Below, piece by piece: positions 26,661-35,242 of a DNA stretch of 64,000 nucleotides (positions are counted from its first letter, which is position 1; each line of letters starts with the position of its first letter). The stretch covers positions 186,001 through 250,000 of the forward strand of contig NZ_JACVOM010000002.1 in assembly GCF_018882445.1 (NCBI RefSeq), read 5' to 3'. Position numbers and translations under genes: made by a program. The stretch is from Polynucleobacter sp. 15G-AUS-farblos (GTDB taxonomy: Bacteria; Pseudomonadota; Gammaproteobacteria; Burkholderiales; Burkholderiaceae). The notes under the pieces were generated by a model that saw only the letters and a program-made list of their open reading frames with translations, made no database searches and had not been told where the DNA came from.

Positions 26661-27529
26661 CTAAAACCATCAAAGTAAACCACTTGAGTTTGCCATGGTT
26701 GGGCAGCAAAAGAGATGTTGGAGTTGTAGATCCCAACTGCTAAGGTATCAAAGGCATTGGAATTGGGCAATGTAGCCCTAGTTTCATTGATCACTAATTT
26801 GTCGTTAACATAAATCTGTATATAGCCATCAGAGGCGGTGGTGGATTTAATCACATATCTAAACTTGATCCACTTATTGTATGGATTTGTATCGATGACT
26901 AAGCGTGGGTTAGCAGTCCAATTAAAGTCTTTAAATGTTTCTAGAGACAGCGTACCCGTGTAATCAATTTTGAGAAATGCTAGGCCACCAAAACCATCAG
27001 TACCCAGGCCAGAACATTGGTTCCTAGTAAGACACTCCCAGGTAACCTGCGTTAATATCGTTTGTGGGTAACCGCCATTTTTTGGCGTTGGCTGTATCTG
27101 TGTTTGTGCTGGTATGTAAATAGCATATTCATAAGTAATAATTTGACCTGCTGTTGATGTATTCCTATTTTGAAATATTTCCCAGCGGCTACGATCATTG
27201 ACGCAATCATTAAATGAGGCAGCTGCGCTGCAGTCTCCAGGCCTTACTTCAAATCGCACAGATTGAGAACCAGAATAAACGGGTTGATTATTGGCTTTAT
27301 CAACTACCAAGCAACCCCATGATGAAGCATTAATCGGAAGCTTTACTACAAAAGGAATATTCCCAAAAGCATCTGTATTACTAAAATCATTAGCGCATTG
27401 AGTTCCTGCTGGAGTGGCCAGGCTTATGGTCGAAGCTGGCGTCGAGCTGGATGATGAGCTTGAGGAATCACCACCGCCACCACAGGACACTAATGCAATA
27501 AAAGTCAAAGTTGTAAGGTAATATTTCAA
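26639..27529 (-). CDS. Secreted lipoprotein, polysaccharide-lyase-like fold, copy 2
   Basis: 296 residues with a TTG start. Lipobox LVSC with Cys16, followed by GGGGDSSSSSSSSTPAST. The body has SGSQSVRFEVRPGDCSAA, CVNDRSRWEIFQNRNTS, ITYEYAIYIPA, YNKWIKFRYVIKS and IQIYVNDKLVINE, a jelly-roll pattern reminiscent of alginate/heparin lyase-like or concanavalin-like carbohydrate-binding folds. It is about two-thirds identical to the preceding gene, a clear tandem duplicate. The Gly-rich start after Cys and lack of Asp at +2 fit outer-membrane targeting, possibly surface display. Function unproven. Confidence 0.75.
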   Translation of the reverse strand: MKYYLTTLTFIALVSCGGGGDSSSSSSSSTPASTISLATPAGTQCANDFSNTDAFGNIPFVVKLPINASSWGCLVVDKANNQPVYSGSQSVRFEVRPGDCSAAASFNDCVNDRSRWEIFQNRNTSTAGQIITYEYAIYIPAQTQIQPTPKNGGYPQTILTQVTWECLTRNQCSGLGTDGFGGLAFLKIDYTGTLSLETFKDFNWTANPRLVIDTNPYNKWIKFRYVIKSTTASDGYIQIYVNDKLVINETRATLPNSNAFDTLAVGIYNSNISFAAQPWQTQVVYFDGFSTSVTGF

Positions 27530-27546
27530 TTAGCCAACCCTGCTTA

Positions 27547-28452
27547 CTAAAAATTAGTAATCCCTATTCCAAATCCATCAAAGTACACCACTTGAGTCTG
27601 CCATGCCTGTGAAGCCGAGGACAGAGAAGAGTTATAGATGCCTAATTTCAGGGTATCTGAAGCATTGGAATTAGGTAATGTTGCTCTTGTTTCATTGATG
27701 AGCAATTTGTCATTTGCGTATATCTGTATATAGCCATCTGAAGCGGCAGTAGATTTAATCACATACCTCATTTTGATCCACTTATTGTAGGAATTAGAAT
27801 CTACTAAAACCGTCTGATTGGGAACCCATGTGAAATCCAGATGTGTTTGCAGGTAAAGTGCGCCCGTATAGTCAATTTTTAGAAATGCCAAAGCACCATA
27901 GCCGCCACTACCTAGACTAGAGCAGGGGTTGCTAGATGAGCATTGCCAGTTAATTTGCGTGAGCACTGTTAGTGGTTTTGAGCCTGGTCCACTTGTAGGG
28001 GGAGGCTGAATCAGTGGCTGTGATGGTACGTAGATGGCATATTCATAGGTGATAATTTCACCCTGAGTAGATTTACCCCTATTCTGAAATATCTCCCAAC
28101 GACTCCGATCATTTACGCAATCATTGAAAGTGGAGCTTGCGTTACAGTCTCCAGGCCTTACCTCAAAGCGAACTGATTGAGAACCCGAGTAGACGGGTTG
28201 ATTATTGGCTTTATCAACCACCAAGCAACCCCAGGATGAGGCATTGATAGGCTGCGACACTGAAAAAGTAATATTCCCAAAAGCATCTGTATTGCCAAAG
28301 TCATTAGCGCACATAGTTCCTGCTGGCGTTGCTAGGCTTATGGTTGATGCAGGGGTTGAGCTAGATGAAGAACTTGATGAATCGCCACCGCCGCCACAAG
28401 CAGATAGCATTACTACAAAACCAAAATGCATTAGGATTTTAATCTTAGCCAA
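27547..28452 (-). CDS. Secreted lipoprotein, polysaccharide-lyase-like fold, copy 1
   Basis: 301 residues, TTG start at 28452 or ATG at 28431. Lipobox LSAC with Cys19, then GGGGDSSSSSSSSTPAST, identical to its duplicate except upstream of the Cys. The body carries the same blocks (VRFEVRPGDCNA, SRWEIFQNRG, YEYAIYVPS, YNKWIKMRYVIKS, IQIYANDKLLINETRATLPN). The signal peptides differ while the mature proteins are close. The tandem copy starts 17 nt after its stop. Both may bind or cleave a polysaccharide on the cell surface; inference only. Confidence 0.75.
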   Translation of the reverse strand: MAKIKILMHFGFVVMLSACGGGGDSSSSSSSSTPASTISLATPAGTMCANDFGNTDAFGNITFSVSQPINASSWGCLVVDKANNQPVYSGSQSVRFEVRPGDCNASSTFNDCVNDRSRWEIFQNRGKSTQGEIITYEYAIYVPSQPLIQPPPTSGPGSKPLTVLTQINWQCSSSNPCSSLGSGGYGALAFLKIDYTGALYLQTHLDFTWVPNQTVLVDSNSYNKWIKMRYVIKSTAASDGYIQIYANDKLLINETRATLPNSNASDTLKLGIYNSSLSSASQAWQTQVVYFDGFGIGITNF

Positions 28453-28560
28453 AGCGAATTCCAGGAATATATTTATATTAAATATAACCTTCTTAAGTAC
28501 TATATTGAAGCAATTAAACTCTCGTTTACCCTAAAGGATCCATCCACCTGAAGGGGTGAT

Positions 28561-29703
28561 TTATTTTCTTGAATAGGTCTCTGCCGATGCAATTGCGTTG
28601 TCGCCGTTTCCGCCTACGCTTGTGCCGCCCACTATCAAGACATCGCCATTTAATAAACGCGCTTCAGCATGACGCCAGCGAGGTACCGTCATCGAGCCAG
28701 TAACGGAAAAGGTAGCGGTAATGGGGTCATAAAGTTCTGCAGAAGATAACACTTGATCCGCTCCCGGATTGTATCCACCAGCAATCAGAACCTTGCCATC
28801 AATCAATAGCGTGGATGTTTGTCGGCCAGTTGGAGTATTCAATGACCCCGAATAAGAAAAAGTGCCAGTTTGCATGTTATATAAACTAGCAGATGCAAGA
28901 ACGACATTCTCAGCACCATATCCACCCACAATTAGTACTTTTCCATCTAACAAAAGGTTGGCCGTTGGAAAGCGTCGAGGTGTCCCCATTGAGCCTGTTA
29001 CGCTAAATCTCCCAGTCACAGGATCGTAAATTTCTGGCGCATCTAGATTGCTTCCATTGTAGCCACCTGCTATTAATACTGTACCATTTTCGAGAAGGGT
29101 TGCCGTTGAGTTTCGACGTGCAGTAGACATAGATCCAGTAGGCGAAAAGCTTCCGGTAGCAGGGTCATAAATTTCAGCGCTAGAAAGGGCACAGCAATAG
29201 CTATCGTAGGAATAGCCGCCCACAACCAATACTTTTCCGCTATTCAGCAATGTTGCTGTTGGATTTACACGTGGAGTACTCATACTGGCTGTTACCTGCC
29301 AAGTTCCGGATGCAGGATTGTAAATTTCAACAGAATCAATCCCAGTTCCGGATGTACCTTCACCCCCAGCCACAAAAATACGCCCATCTAAAAGTCGTAC
29401 AGAGGATGCTGCATAGCGAGGATTCGACATAGATCCAGTGGGGGTAAATGTCCTTGATATTGGATCATAGAGATCAGCCGAAGCAACAGCGCTAGCTCCC
29501 GAGCCAACACCACCTGCAACAAGCACCCTGCCATCAGTCAATAAGTTTGCAGTTGGCATAGAGCGAGGGGATGACATCATGCCAGTTGCAGTAAATGTCC
29601 CCGAAGTACTGGATGATGTTGATGAACTTGATCCGCTATCCCCACAAGAAACCAAGCTGGCACCAATACAAACATATAAAGCTATTAATAAAGTCTTTTT
29701 CAT
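28561..29703 (-). CDS. Kelch-repeat lipoprotein
   Basis: 380 residues. Lipobox LVSC with Cys20 and a Ser-rich linker, then about seven kelch-like units of roughly 48 residues with the pattern MSxPRxxxTATLLxxGKVLVVGGYxxxxxxxxSAEIYDPxTGxF. Kelch repeats form a beta propeller, usually a binding surface or, as in galactose oxidase, an enzyme scaffold. I see no galactose-oxidase copper motif. Lies between the multicopper oxidase and the tandem lipoproteins, all on the minus strand. Confidence 0.8.
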   Translation of the reverse strand: MKKTLLIALYVCIGASLVSCGDSGSSSSTSSSTSGTFTATGMMSSPRSMPTANLLTDGRVLVAGGVGSGASAVASADLYDPISRTFTPTGSMSNPRYAASSVRLLDGRIFVAGGEGTSGTGIDSVEIYNPASGTWQVTASMSTPRVNPTATLLNSGKVLVVGGYSYDSYCCALSSAEIYDPATGSFSPTGSMSTARRNSTATLLENGTVLIAGGYNGSNLDAPEIYDPVTGRFSVTGSMGTPRRFPTANLLLDGKVLIVGGYGAENVVLASASLYNMQTGTFSYSGSLNTPTGRQTSTLLIDGKVLIAGGYNPGADQVLSSAELYDPITATFSVTGSMTVPRWRHAEARLLNGDVLIVGGTSVGGNGDNAIASAETYSRK

Positions 29704-29820
29704 CTGTAAATCTCACTTCATCTAGATTGACGGGATTTATCAAGTGGATAAGTATATGTTGAATACTACCAAATTCTTTGAAGGAGTGGCGCCAGCAGAA
29801 TACTGGCATTTAAAGCTATC

Positions 29821-29840
29821 AGTGCCGCTATTGCGGCACT
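29821..29840 (-). terminator. Hairpin at the 3' end of the multicopper oxidase gene
   Basis: A perfect 8-bp inverted repeat, AGTGCCGC and GCGGCACT with a 4-nt loop, overlaps the oxidase stop codon (29828-29830). There is no strong T run after it on the minus strand, so it may attenuate or protect RNA rather than fully terminate. Confidence 0.4.
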
Positions 29841-31717
29841 ACGGTTACCCGCTGAATCATGCCAAGATCAGAATGTGCGAGCATTTGACAGTGCATGATG
29901 AAAGGGCCTGTGAAATCATTAAAGCGCATTCTGAAAGTAATCGATTTTGGCTCTGATGAGCTTCCACCAGCAGGTAGCGCCACCGTGTCACACCAATAAG
30001 GCTTTACTGGTACTCCGTTGATTTTGGTAATCATCATCGGATTAACATGAAGATGAAAGACGTGAGATAGGTTATTGCAGTTATAAATAGTCCATTCTTC
30101 GACATCTCCCAGCATGACATTTTGAATCATCGTATTTGAGGGCTGCAACTCATAATCGTATTTTGGTACAGGATGAGGCGCAATATAAACTGAACCTTCC
30201 ACGGGTCTACCGGTAATCTTTGCTACTTCCTGTTTTGCCTTAGCAGTATTTTTCTTAATGGATTCCAGAGTATCAGATACCGTCTCGGAGAGGCTGCTAA
30301 AAACTTTATTCCATGCTGAGAATACGCTATCGTCTTGTTGTCCCACTTCGTTGCCAATCATATTGAAGATAATGTTGCGCTTTTTGCCGCCTGCGCTAGC
30401 AAACTCCTCATCACTAATTGGTTTTAAATAATCCGATAGAGGTAGTGGCGTTGGAGGAATAGAAGTTGCTAATACTGTTGCTTCTACTTTTTTTGTCTCC
30501 ACCACAATCACTTTAGCCAATACATCCCCGGGCAAGACGATGGGACTATTTCCTTGGCTGATTTTGATAGGCAAAGATCTTAATAAATAGGTGCCGGGCT
30601 TGCCCGCCTTCACAATTACTGAAGATCGATTGCCTGCTGCTAATACCACTCCCCTGCCATCTTTTTGACGGCTATCCGGAAATTCTTGATACAGACTACT
30701 ACCCCAACCATCTGTTGTGTATTGATAGAGAATATGTTCATCTAAATTAAGGTTGAGGTAGTTAAATACTTGAGTGTTGATGAAACGCCAACGTTGCACT
30801 TCCCCGCTCTCCATCACAATGGTGGGCTGACGCACACCATTAATCAATACTGGCTGAGCATCAATATAGCCCTTAGATTTATTTATTCCGTGCCCAGTTG
30901 GATGATTGGCTACCTGTGCAAACTTCTCTAAACTACCCTTCTTGGCGCCATAGTTCTTTTCAATACCATCTTGCGCAAAATAAGGCGCCTGGAATAAAAA
31001 GATCAGCTCTTTTGCTTGTGACATCTCAGGCAAATCATCTACAGGTCCACGAACCATGATGGCTCCCTGCATTAAGCTTGCAACTTGTATTGCGCTAGAA
31101 CCATGGTATTGGGGGTGATAGTAAAAAGGTCCGGCAGGATGATCCTTGGGCAAGTTATATACATACTGGCGTGTATCACCTTGCGGAATAACGCCCCCAG
31201 TATTAGGGTCCACTACATAATCACCGTATTCAGCTTCTTTCTTGTCTGGATAGATTCCTGGAAATACATGCAAGCCATGCGTGTGTAAATTTGTAGTATT
31301 AGGCTTGATATAGTTAGTTGGATCCCGAAATGCTACAAAGGGTGGATTAACAGGTAAGTTATTCACTAACTTAATCCGTAATTGATCACCACCTCGCACA
31401 ACTAATGTAGGGCCTGAGTAACTGGGTCCAACATTGTTGTAAGCATAGGCCCTCAAAGAAACAGGCTGCTGTTGTTCTGAATCTACTCCAGAAAGTTTGC
31501 CTTCACAATATGATGCAGTCAGCGTCACATCAAGCACACCATTTTTTGCCCCCAACATCGTAGGCTGCACAAAAGTTTGCAATGGAACTGCTGCTTTTCC
31601 TTCGCCCTCTCTTCCGCATGCAGTAAGGCCTGCTGGCACCACAATTCCAGATGCGAGCGTCACCCCCATTCGCAGAAAATCACGTCGATTATTGATTAGA
31701 TCGTTATTCTTTGACAT
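29828..31717 (-). CDS. Tat-exported multicopper oxidase-like lipoprotein with altered copper site
   Basis: 629 residues from the ATG at 31717, which lies 7 nt after the stop of the RCC1 gene; in-frame extension to 31738 is unneeded. Twin-arginine RRDFLRMG (11-18) and lipobox LTAC with Cys34. Copper motifs in order: HTHG (145-148), HPQYHG (201-206), HVFHLH (552-557), HCQMLAHSDLGM (609-620). Type 1 ligands H552, C610, H615 and M620 are all present. In typical oxidases positions 203 and 611 are His; here both are Gln, so each type 3 copper would lose a ligand (see findings). Residues about 458-506 form a helical insertion unlike CueO. Substrate unknown. Confidence 0.85.
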   Translation of the reverse strand: MSKNNDLINNRRDFLRMGVTLASGIVVPAGLTACGREGEGKAAVPLQTFVQPTMLGAKNGVLDVTLTASYCEGKLSGVDSEQQQPVSLRAYAYNNVGPSYSGPTLVVRGGDQLRIKLVNNLPVNPPFVAFRDPTNYIKPNTTNLHTHGLHVFPGIYPDKKEAEYGDYVVDPNTGGVIPQGDTRQYVYNLPKDHPAGPFYYHPQYHGSSAIQVASLMQGAIMVRGPVDDLPEMSQAKELIFLFQAPYFAQDGIEKNYGAKKGSLEKFAQVANHPTGHGINKSKGYIDAQPVLINGVRQPTIVMESGEVQRWRFINTQVFNYLNLNLDEHILYQYTTDGWGSSLYQEFPDSRQKDGRGVVLAAGNRSSVIVKAGKPGTYLLRSLPIKISQGNSPIVLPGDVLAKVIVVETKKVEATVLATSIPPTPLPLSDYLKPISDEEFASAGGKKRNIIFNMIGNEVGQQDDSVFSAWNKVFSSLSETVSDTLESIKKNTAKAKQEVAKITGRPVEGSVYIAPHPVPKYDYELQPSNTMIQNVMLGDVEEWTIYNCNNLSHVFHLHVNPMMITKINGVPVKPYWCDTVALPAGGSSSEPKSITFRMRFNDFTGPFIMHCQMLAHSDLGMIQRVTVVPQ

Positions 31718-31724
31718 ATTGATC

Positions 31725-32807
31725 TCAAGCAATATCAAAAAAGATATTTGGCGTCATCTGCCTAAGCGCTGCTTTACCAAGCTGGCCAGATTCATTGCAA
31801 CCCCAGCCCAAGAATTGGTTCTTGGTGATTGCTAAAGAATGTGACTCGCCTGCAGCGATAGAACGCACACCAGAAAGAGAACGAATCAGTGTGGGTGTAT
31901 GACGAGATTGAAGATCACCCAATCCAAGCTGACCAAATCCATTCCATCCCCAAGCGTAGACTTTTCCTGAAGATGCTAGGGCAAGTGAATAATGCATACC
32001 AGCAGCAACTGCTGCGATCTTTTCTGGAAAGGCAATGGGTATTGGGCTATCAAAATAAGACTGCTTCACATTTCCGAGCTGACCAATATGATTACTACCC
32101 CATCCATATACCTTGCCATCAGATGTAAGTGCTAAAACATGGGTTGAACCAACAGCAATTGAAGTAATGGGAACTAGAAGCGCTACTGGCTCTGGCTTTG
32201 AGATTGTCTGAAGGTGGCCTAAACCTAATTGCCCAGCTGAATTACTTCCCCATGCATAGACCCTATGATCTTTACTTAATGACAGCATGAAGTTATCGCC
32301 AATCACCACCTCTTGCATTGGCGGAATATCGGTAATTTTTTCAGGCAAGACATTAAGTTGAGTAGCGGTGCGCCCTAATACACCTTCGCTATTAAGCCCC
32401 CAGGTATAAACACTTCCAAGCTGATCGATGGCAGCATAAATAAATTGCCCAGCTGCAACTTTAGATGCTTGAGGAATACCTTCAATAAGAGTGGGCGCCT
32501 CAGTGAATGCCTCTTTGTCACCAATCCCTATTTGGCAAAAGCCCCATATGTATGGCTGCTGATTAGAAACTCCCAAGCTGACACCATTTCCAGCGCTAAC
32601 GTTTGAATACAGTGAGGGCTTTGCAATGTAAACAGGCTCCTTAGAGGGCGCTCTACTACCGCAGATATCTACATATCCAACGGTGATCCGACCGCTTCCT
32701 GCACCACCCCACCCAAGAACCTTGCCTGACTTTAATACTGCTAGGGTTTGATTCTTACCTGCAGAAATGGCGTTAATTTCATAAAGATCTTTTTTAGGGG
32801 TTCCCAT
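31725..32807 (-). CDS. RCC1-repeat beta-propeller protein
   Basis: 360 residues made of about seven RCC1 repeats, with the recurring pattern VYAWGxNxxGQLGLGD and ALxxxGKVxGWG. It should fold as a seven-bladed propeller. No signal peptide or lipobox is present and no ribosome site precedes the ATG; in-frame stops lie only a few codons upstream, so either translation depends on the transcript from the YHYH gene or the gene has lost its 5' end. Its stop lies 7 nt before the oxidase start, a tight coupling. Bacterial RCC1 proteins are mostly uncharacterised. Confidence 0.8.
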   Translation of the reverse strand: MGTPKKDLYEINAISAGKNQTLAVLKSGKVLGWGGAGSGRITVGYVDICGSRAPSKEPVYIAKPSLYSNVSAGNGVSLGVSNQQPYIWGFCQIGIGDKEAFTEAPTLIEGIPQASKVAAGQFIYAAIDQLGSVYTWGLNSEGVLGRTATQLNVLPEKITDIPPMQEVVIGDNFMLSLSKDHRVYAWGSNSAGQLGLGHLQTISKPEPVALLVPITSIAVGSTHVLALTSDGKVYGWGSNHIGQLGNVKQSYFDSPIPIAFPEKIAAVAAGMHYSLALASSGKVYAWGWNGFGQLGLGDLQSRHTPTLIRSLSGVRSIAAGESHSLAITKNQFLGWGCNESGQLGKAALRQMTPNIFFDIA

Positions 32808-32961
32808 GCAGTATTTAGAAGGTGACTACCCTAGCGAATGAAAGTATTTAGTTACGAAATTCTATTTCAATCCCTTCAAAGAAAAAGGGCAAGCAAATAG
32901 AAACTTTTTTCTCTATGGAAATCAACTATAGATCACAAAGGAATTGCTTGGTTAATATTCT

Positions 32962-34086
32962 TTAAGACCCAGGTGGGTAAAGACTATTCAGATAGGGTGC
33001 GCCTTCTTTCATGTAGTTATTGGGTCCTGGAGGCCCAAGTGCCTGGTCATAATTAACCTTACCCCTAAAGCAGCCAATTGAATGGGGATACTCTCTATTC
33101 AAGACGTAGTGATAAGTCTCTTTTAATGTTCCATCAGGCATAGTAATTACTGAGGTAGTGCCGTGACACTCATCTAACTCTGCATTAGTTAGATTACGTC
33201 CATCCGCTCCGCGAGGACCGGTGATCGGAAAGCCATCTAGTGCAAAACCATAAACAGGAGACTGGCCAGAGCCACCTTGATCAAAACATTTCCACGACCA
33301 AGCATGGTAGTGATATTGCGCATTGTAGGGGTGTCCAAAACATTGATCGTTCGGAAGGGCATTAATGGGTTCGTAAAAGTTTCCACTTGAATCATTCGCC
33401 TTCTCAACATGGAGAGGTGCTCCAGTCAACATAATGCCAACAATTAATGAATTAATCTGATACGTCCCAGTTGCCACTGGAATTAAGGGGATACTGCTGA
33501 CGAGTGGGTAAGGAGAAATGCCAATCGCCGCTGCGCTAGAGTAGACCTGTCCAGTTGCTGGATTAGCACCCCCTGGCAAAGCGGCATAGTAAGGGTAAGC
33601 GGCTTGTGTAGGCAGCACTGGGAAGTTACCCATTGGAGTAGTGGGTAAGCCATTACCTGAAAACTTGCGCATGCCTGGCGTAGGGTAGCCAGGAATAGTT
33701 GCCGTAGCATCTACAGTCATAGAAAAAACGCTGCCAGAAGGATCAAAGGCAGTGGCGCTATTAGATCCGTCTACATAAACAATTTTTGAAACATCAATAA
33801 TGCTAGTTTTAGTATCTGTCCATGGTGTTGCAGCAAGACTCATGGTATTGGGTACGTCACCCAAAACTTTGAATTCAGGGGCAATACATTGGAGATTTTT
33901 GCCACAAATAGCATTACTGGCGCCATTGGCTGTGGTCACTAAAGTAGTTACTGTATTGGGGTCAGATCCTGAGCTGGATGAGCTACCTCCATCAGAACTG
34001 CTGCCTCCACAGGAAAATAAGCCCGCAGCCACTATGGTAGATAGTAGTATCAAGGAAAGCTTATTTTTCGTTAATAGGAAGGCCAT
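32962..34086 (-). CDS. YHYH-domain lipoprotein
   Basis: 374 residues. Lipobox LFSC with Cys26, then GGSSSDGGSSSSSGSD. The C-terminal half contains PNDQCFGHPYNAQYHYHAWS, the block that names the YHYH domain, together with YGFALDGFPITGPRGADGR and HGTTSVITMPDGTLKETYHYV. The clustered histidines suggest metal binding. Family members are exported proteins of unknown function. It heads the minus-strand set YHYH, RCC1, oxidase, kelch and tandem lipoproteins and is divergent from a TetR regulator across a gap with two palindromes. Confidence 0.8.
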   Translation of the reverse strand: MAFLLTKNKLSLILLSTIVAAGLFSCGGSSSDGGSSSSSGSDPNTVTTLVTTANGASNAICGKNLQCIAPEFKVLGDVPNTMSLAATPWTDTKTSIIDVSKIVYVDGSNSATAFDPSGSVFSMTVDATATIPGYPTPGMRKFSGNGLPTTPMGNFPVLPTQAAYPYYAALPGGANPATGQVYSSAAAIGISPYPLVSSIPLIPVATGTYQINSLIVGIMLTGAPLHVEKANDSSGNFYEPINALPNDQCFGHPYNAQYHYHAWSWKCFDQGGSGQSPVYGFALDGFPITGPRGADGRNLTNAELDECHGTTSVITMPDGTLKETYHYVLNREYPHSIGCFRGKVNYDQALGPPGPNNYMKEGAPYLNSLYPPGS

Positions 34087-34125
34087 ATTTGCTCTAGATT
34101 GAATTCAAAAAATTTAGTTGTATCG

Positions 34126-34161
34126 TATCATTTTGATATAAAAAATATTGTCCATATTTTT
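34126..34161. promoter_or_regulatory. Paired palindromes in the YHYH/TetR divergent gap
   Basis: TATCATTTTGATA (34126-34138) is a perfect 5-3-5 dyad. AAAAATAT TGTCC ATATTTTT (34141-34161) is a perfect 8-5-8 dyad two bases further. Between divergent genes, one of which is a TetR-family regulator, these are the natural operator candidates. The region is very AT-rich, so chance cannot be ruled out. Confidence 0.5.
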
Positions 34162-34246
34162 GATAAAGCAAGTTATCCTAGAAGCCAAATACTGATTGGG
34201 TTTAAGAGACCTCTTAAGATTATTTTTTTACTGTTCATATTTCATC

Positions 34247-34870
34247 ATGCATAAAAACCTTGAAATTAACTTTTCAGATCCCAAGCAAGATCGGTCGAAA
34301 AAAACTCTAGATGATCTCCTTGAGGCTGCCTATGAGATTGTTGAGTCTGCTGATACTGCTAAATTTACAAGTAGAACTCTAGCCTCTAAATCTGGCTACT
34401 CGCTTGGCACCTTAAGCCAACGATTGGGATCGGTAGAAGATGTATTTTTCTGGGCAATTCAGAGAGGCAGGAAGAGTAAATTAAATGCCTTTATCAATGC
34501 TATGGAGCAATTTGATGCTCAATTACCAATTCAGGTTTTTATAGACAAGTATGTTGACATCGCTTTTGGCAATATGAATGCAGTTACCTCAAAAGTCATG
34601 CGCTATTATGATCAGCGATTCACTCTAAAGCATGGTCTAACTACCGATTACTTTGACTACATTGATGTATTAATTGAGCCATATCTTGAGCTATGCCAAA
34701 AGAATGAAACGAATACTTTCAGAGTTCTTTCATTAGAAGAGGCGAGACTTATTTTTAAATGTGTACTAATGTTAGGGGAGAGACCATTTGCAAATGATGA
34801 TCCTATAGCGGGAACTGAACAGCATCGCCAAATAGTAGTTGAAAATTTGATAAGGTTGCTTGCTAAATGA
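34247..34870 (+). CDS. TetR-family transcriptional regulator
   Basis: 207 residues from the ATG at 34247; an in-frame TTG at 34196 lacks a ribosome site. HTH region DRSKKTLDDLLEAAYEIVES through TSRTLASKSGYSLGTLSQRLGSVEDVFFWAI (about 14-70), then a helical ligand-binding domain. Divergent from the YHYH-RCC1-oxidase set, so it may control it, through the paired palindromes in the gap. Confidence 0.8.
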   Translation: MHKNLEINFSDPKQDRSKKTLDDLLEAAYEIVESADTAKFTSRTLASKSGYSLGTLSQRLGSVEDVFFWAIQRGRKSKLNAFINAMEQFDAQLPIQVFIDKYVDIAFGNMNAVTSKVMRYYDQRFTLKHGLTTDYFDYIDVLIEPYLELCQKNETNTFRVLSLEEARLIFKCVLMLGERPFANDDPIAGTEQHRQIVVENLIRLLAK

Positions 34871-35242
34871 GCCAATCCCTTTCCACAGAGGCAGAATTAC
34901 TTTTTAGTTCAGTTTAAACCTGTAGATCTCGCTCGAGCCAGCAGTATTAGTGGTGAAGCACAATTAGCATTGGCAAATACTCAGCGTCTATCTGCAGATT
35001 TGTTTAATTGAGGATATTAAGGCTTTTTTGCAATAGGAGCTAAATGTTCTTGAGCCTCATTTAAGGTGTCATATAGCGAAAGATCAATAGCATGCATTCT
35101 GAGCGTGTCATTGAGTTTGGCCCGCAAAAATGTGCTCGATGTATAAGCTGTGACAGCAGTAAAGTAACGCCTGGCAATATCTTTTAAAGCCTCAGCAAAC
35201 AATCTCTTATTTATATCGGCGCTAAATTGATCCCATCAGCGT
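34871..35242. other. Gene-poor stretch between tetR and capA holding one gene remnant
   Basis: 372 bp. The part from 35017 to 35235 holds a 3' gene remnant on the minus strand (separate entry). From 34871 to 35016 I see no gene, terminator or RNA; a short plus-strand open frame ending at about 35010 is not supported by anything else. Confidence 0.6.
35017..35235 (-). pseudogene. 3' remnant of an unidentified gene after capA
   Basis: A 72-residue open frame begins immediately after a TGA at 35236-35238 and runs to TAA, with no ATG; only an internal TTG at 35202 could serve as a start. The sequence WDQFSADINKRLFAEALKDI ... STFLRAKLNDTLRMHAIDLS is helical and protein-like, and its Arg/Tyr/Thr pattern recalls the extreme C-terminus of a large metabolic enzyme, perhaps a CoA-transferase, but this is weak. 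It begins 7 bp after the capA stop on the same strand, so a deletion joining capA to an older gene tail is the simplest reading. Confidence 0.45.
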
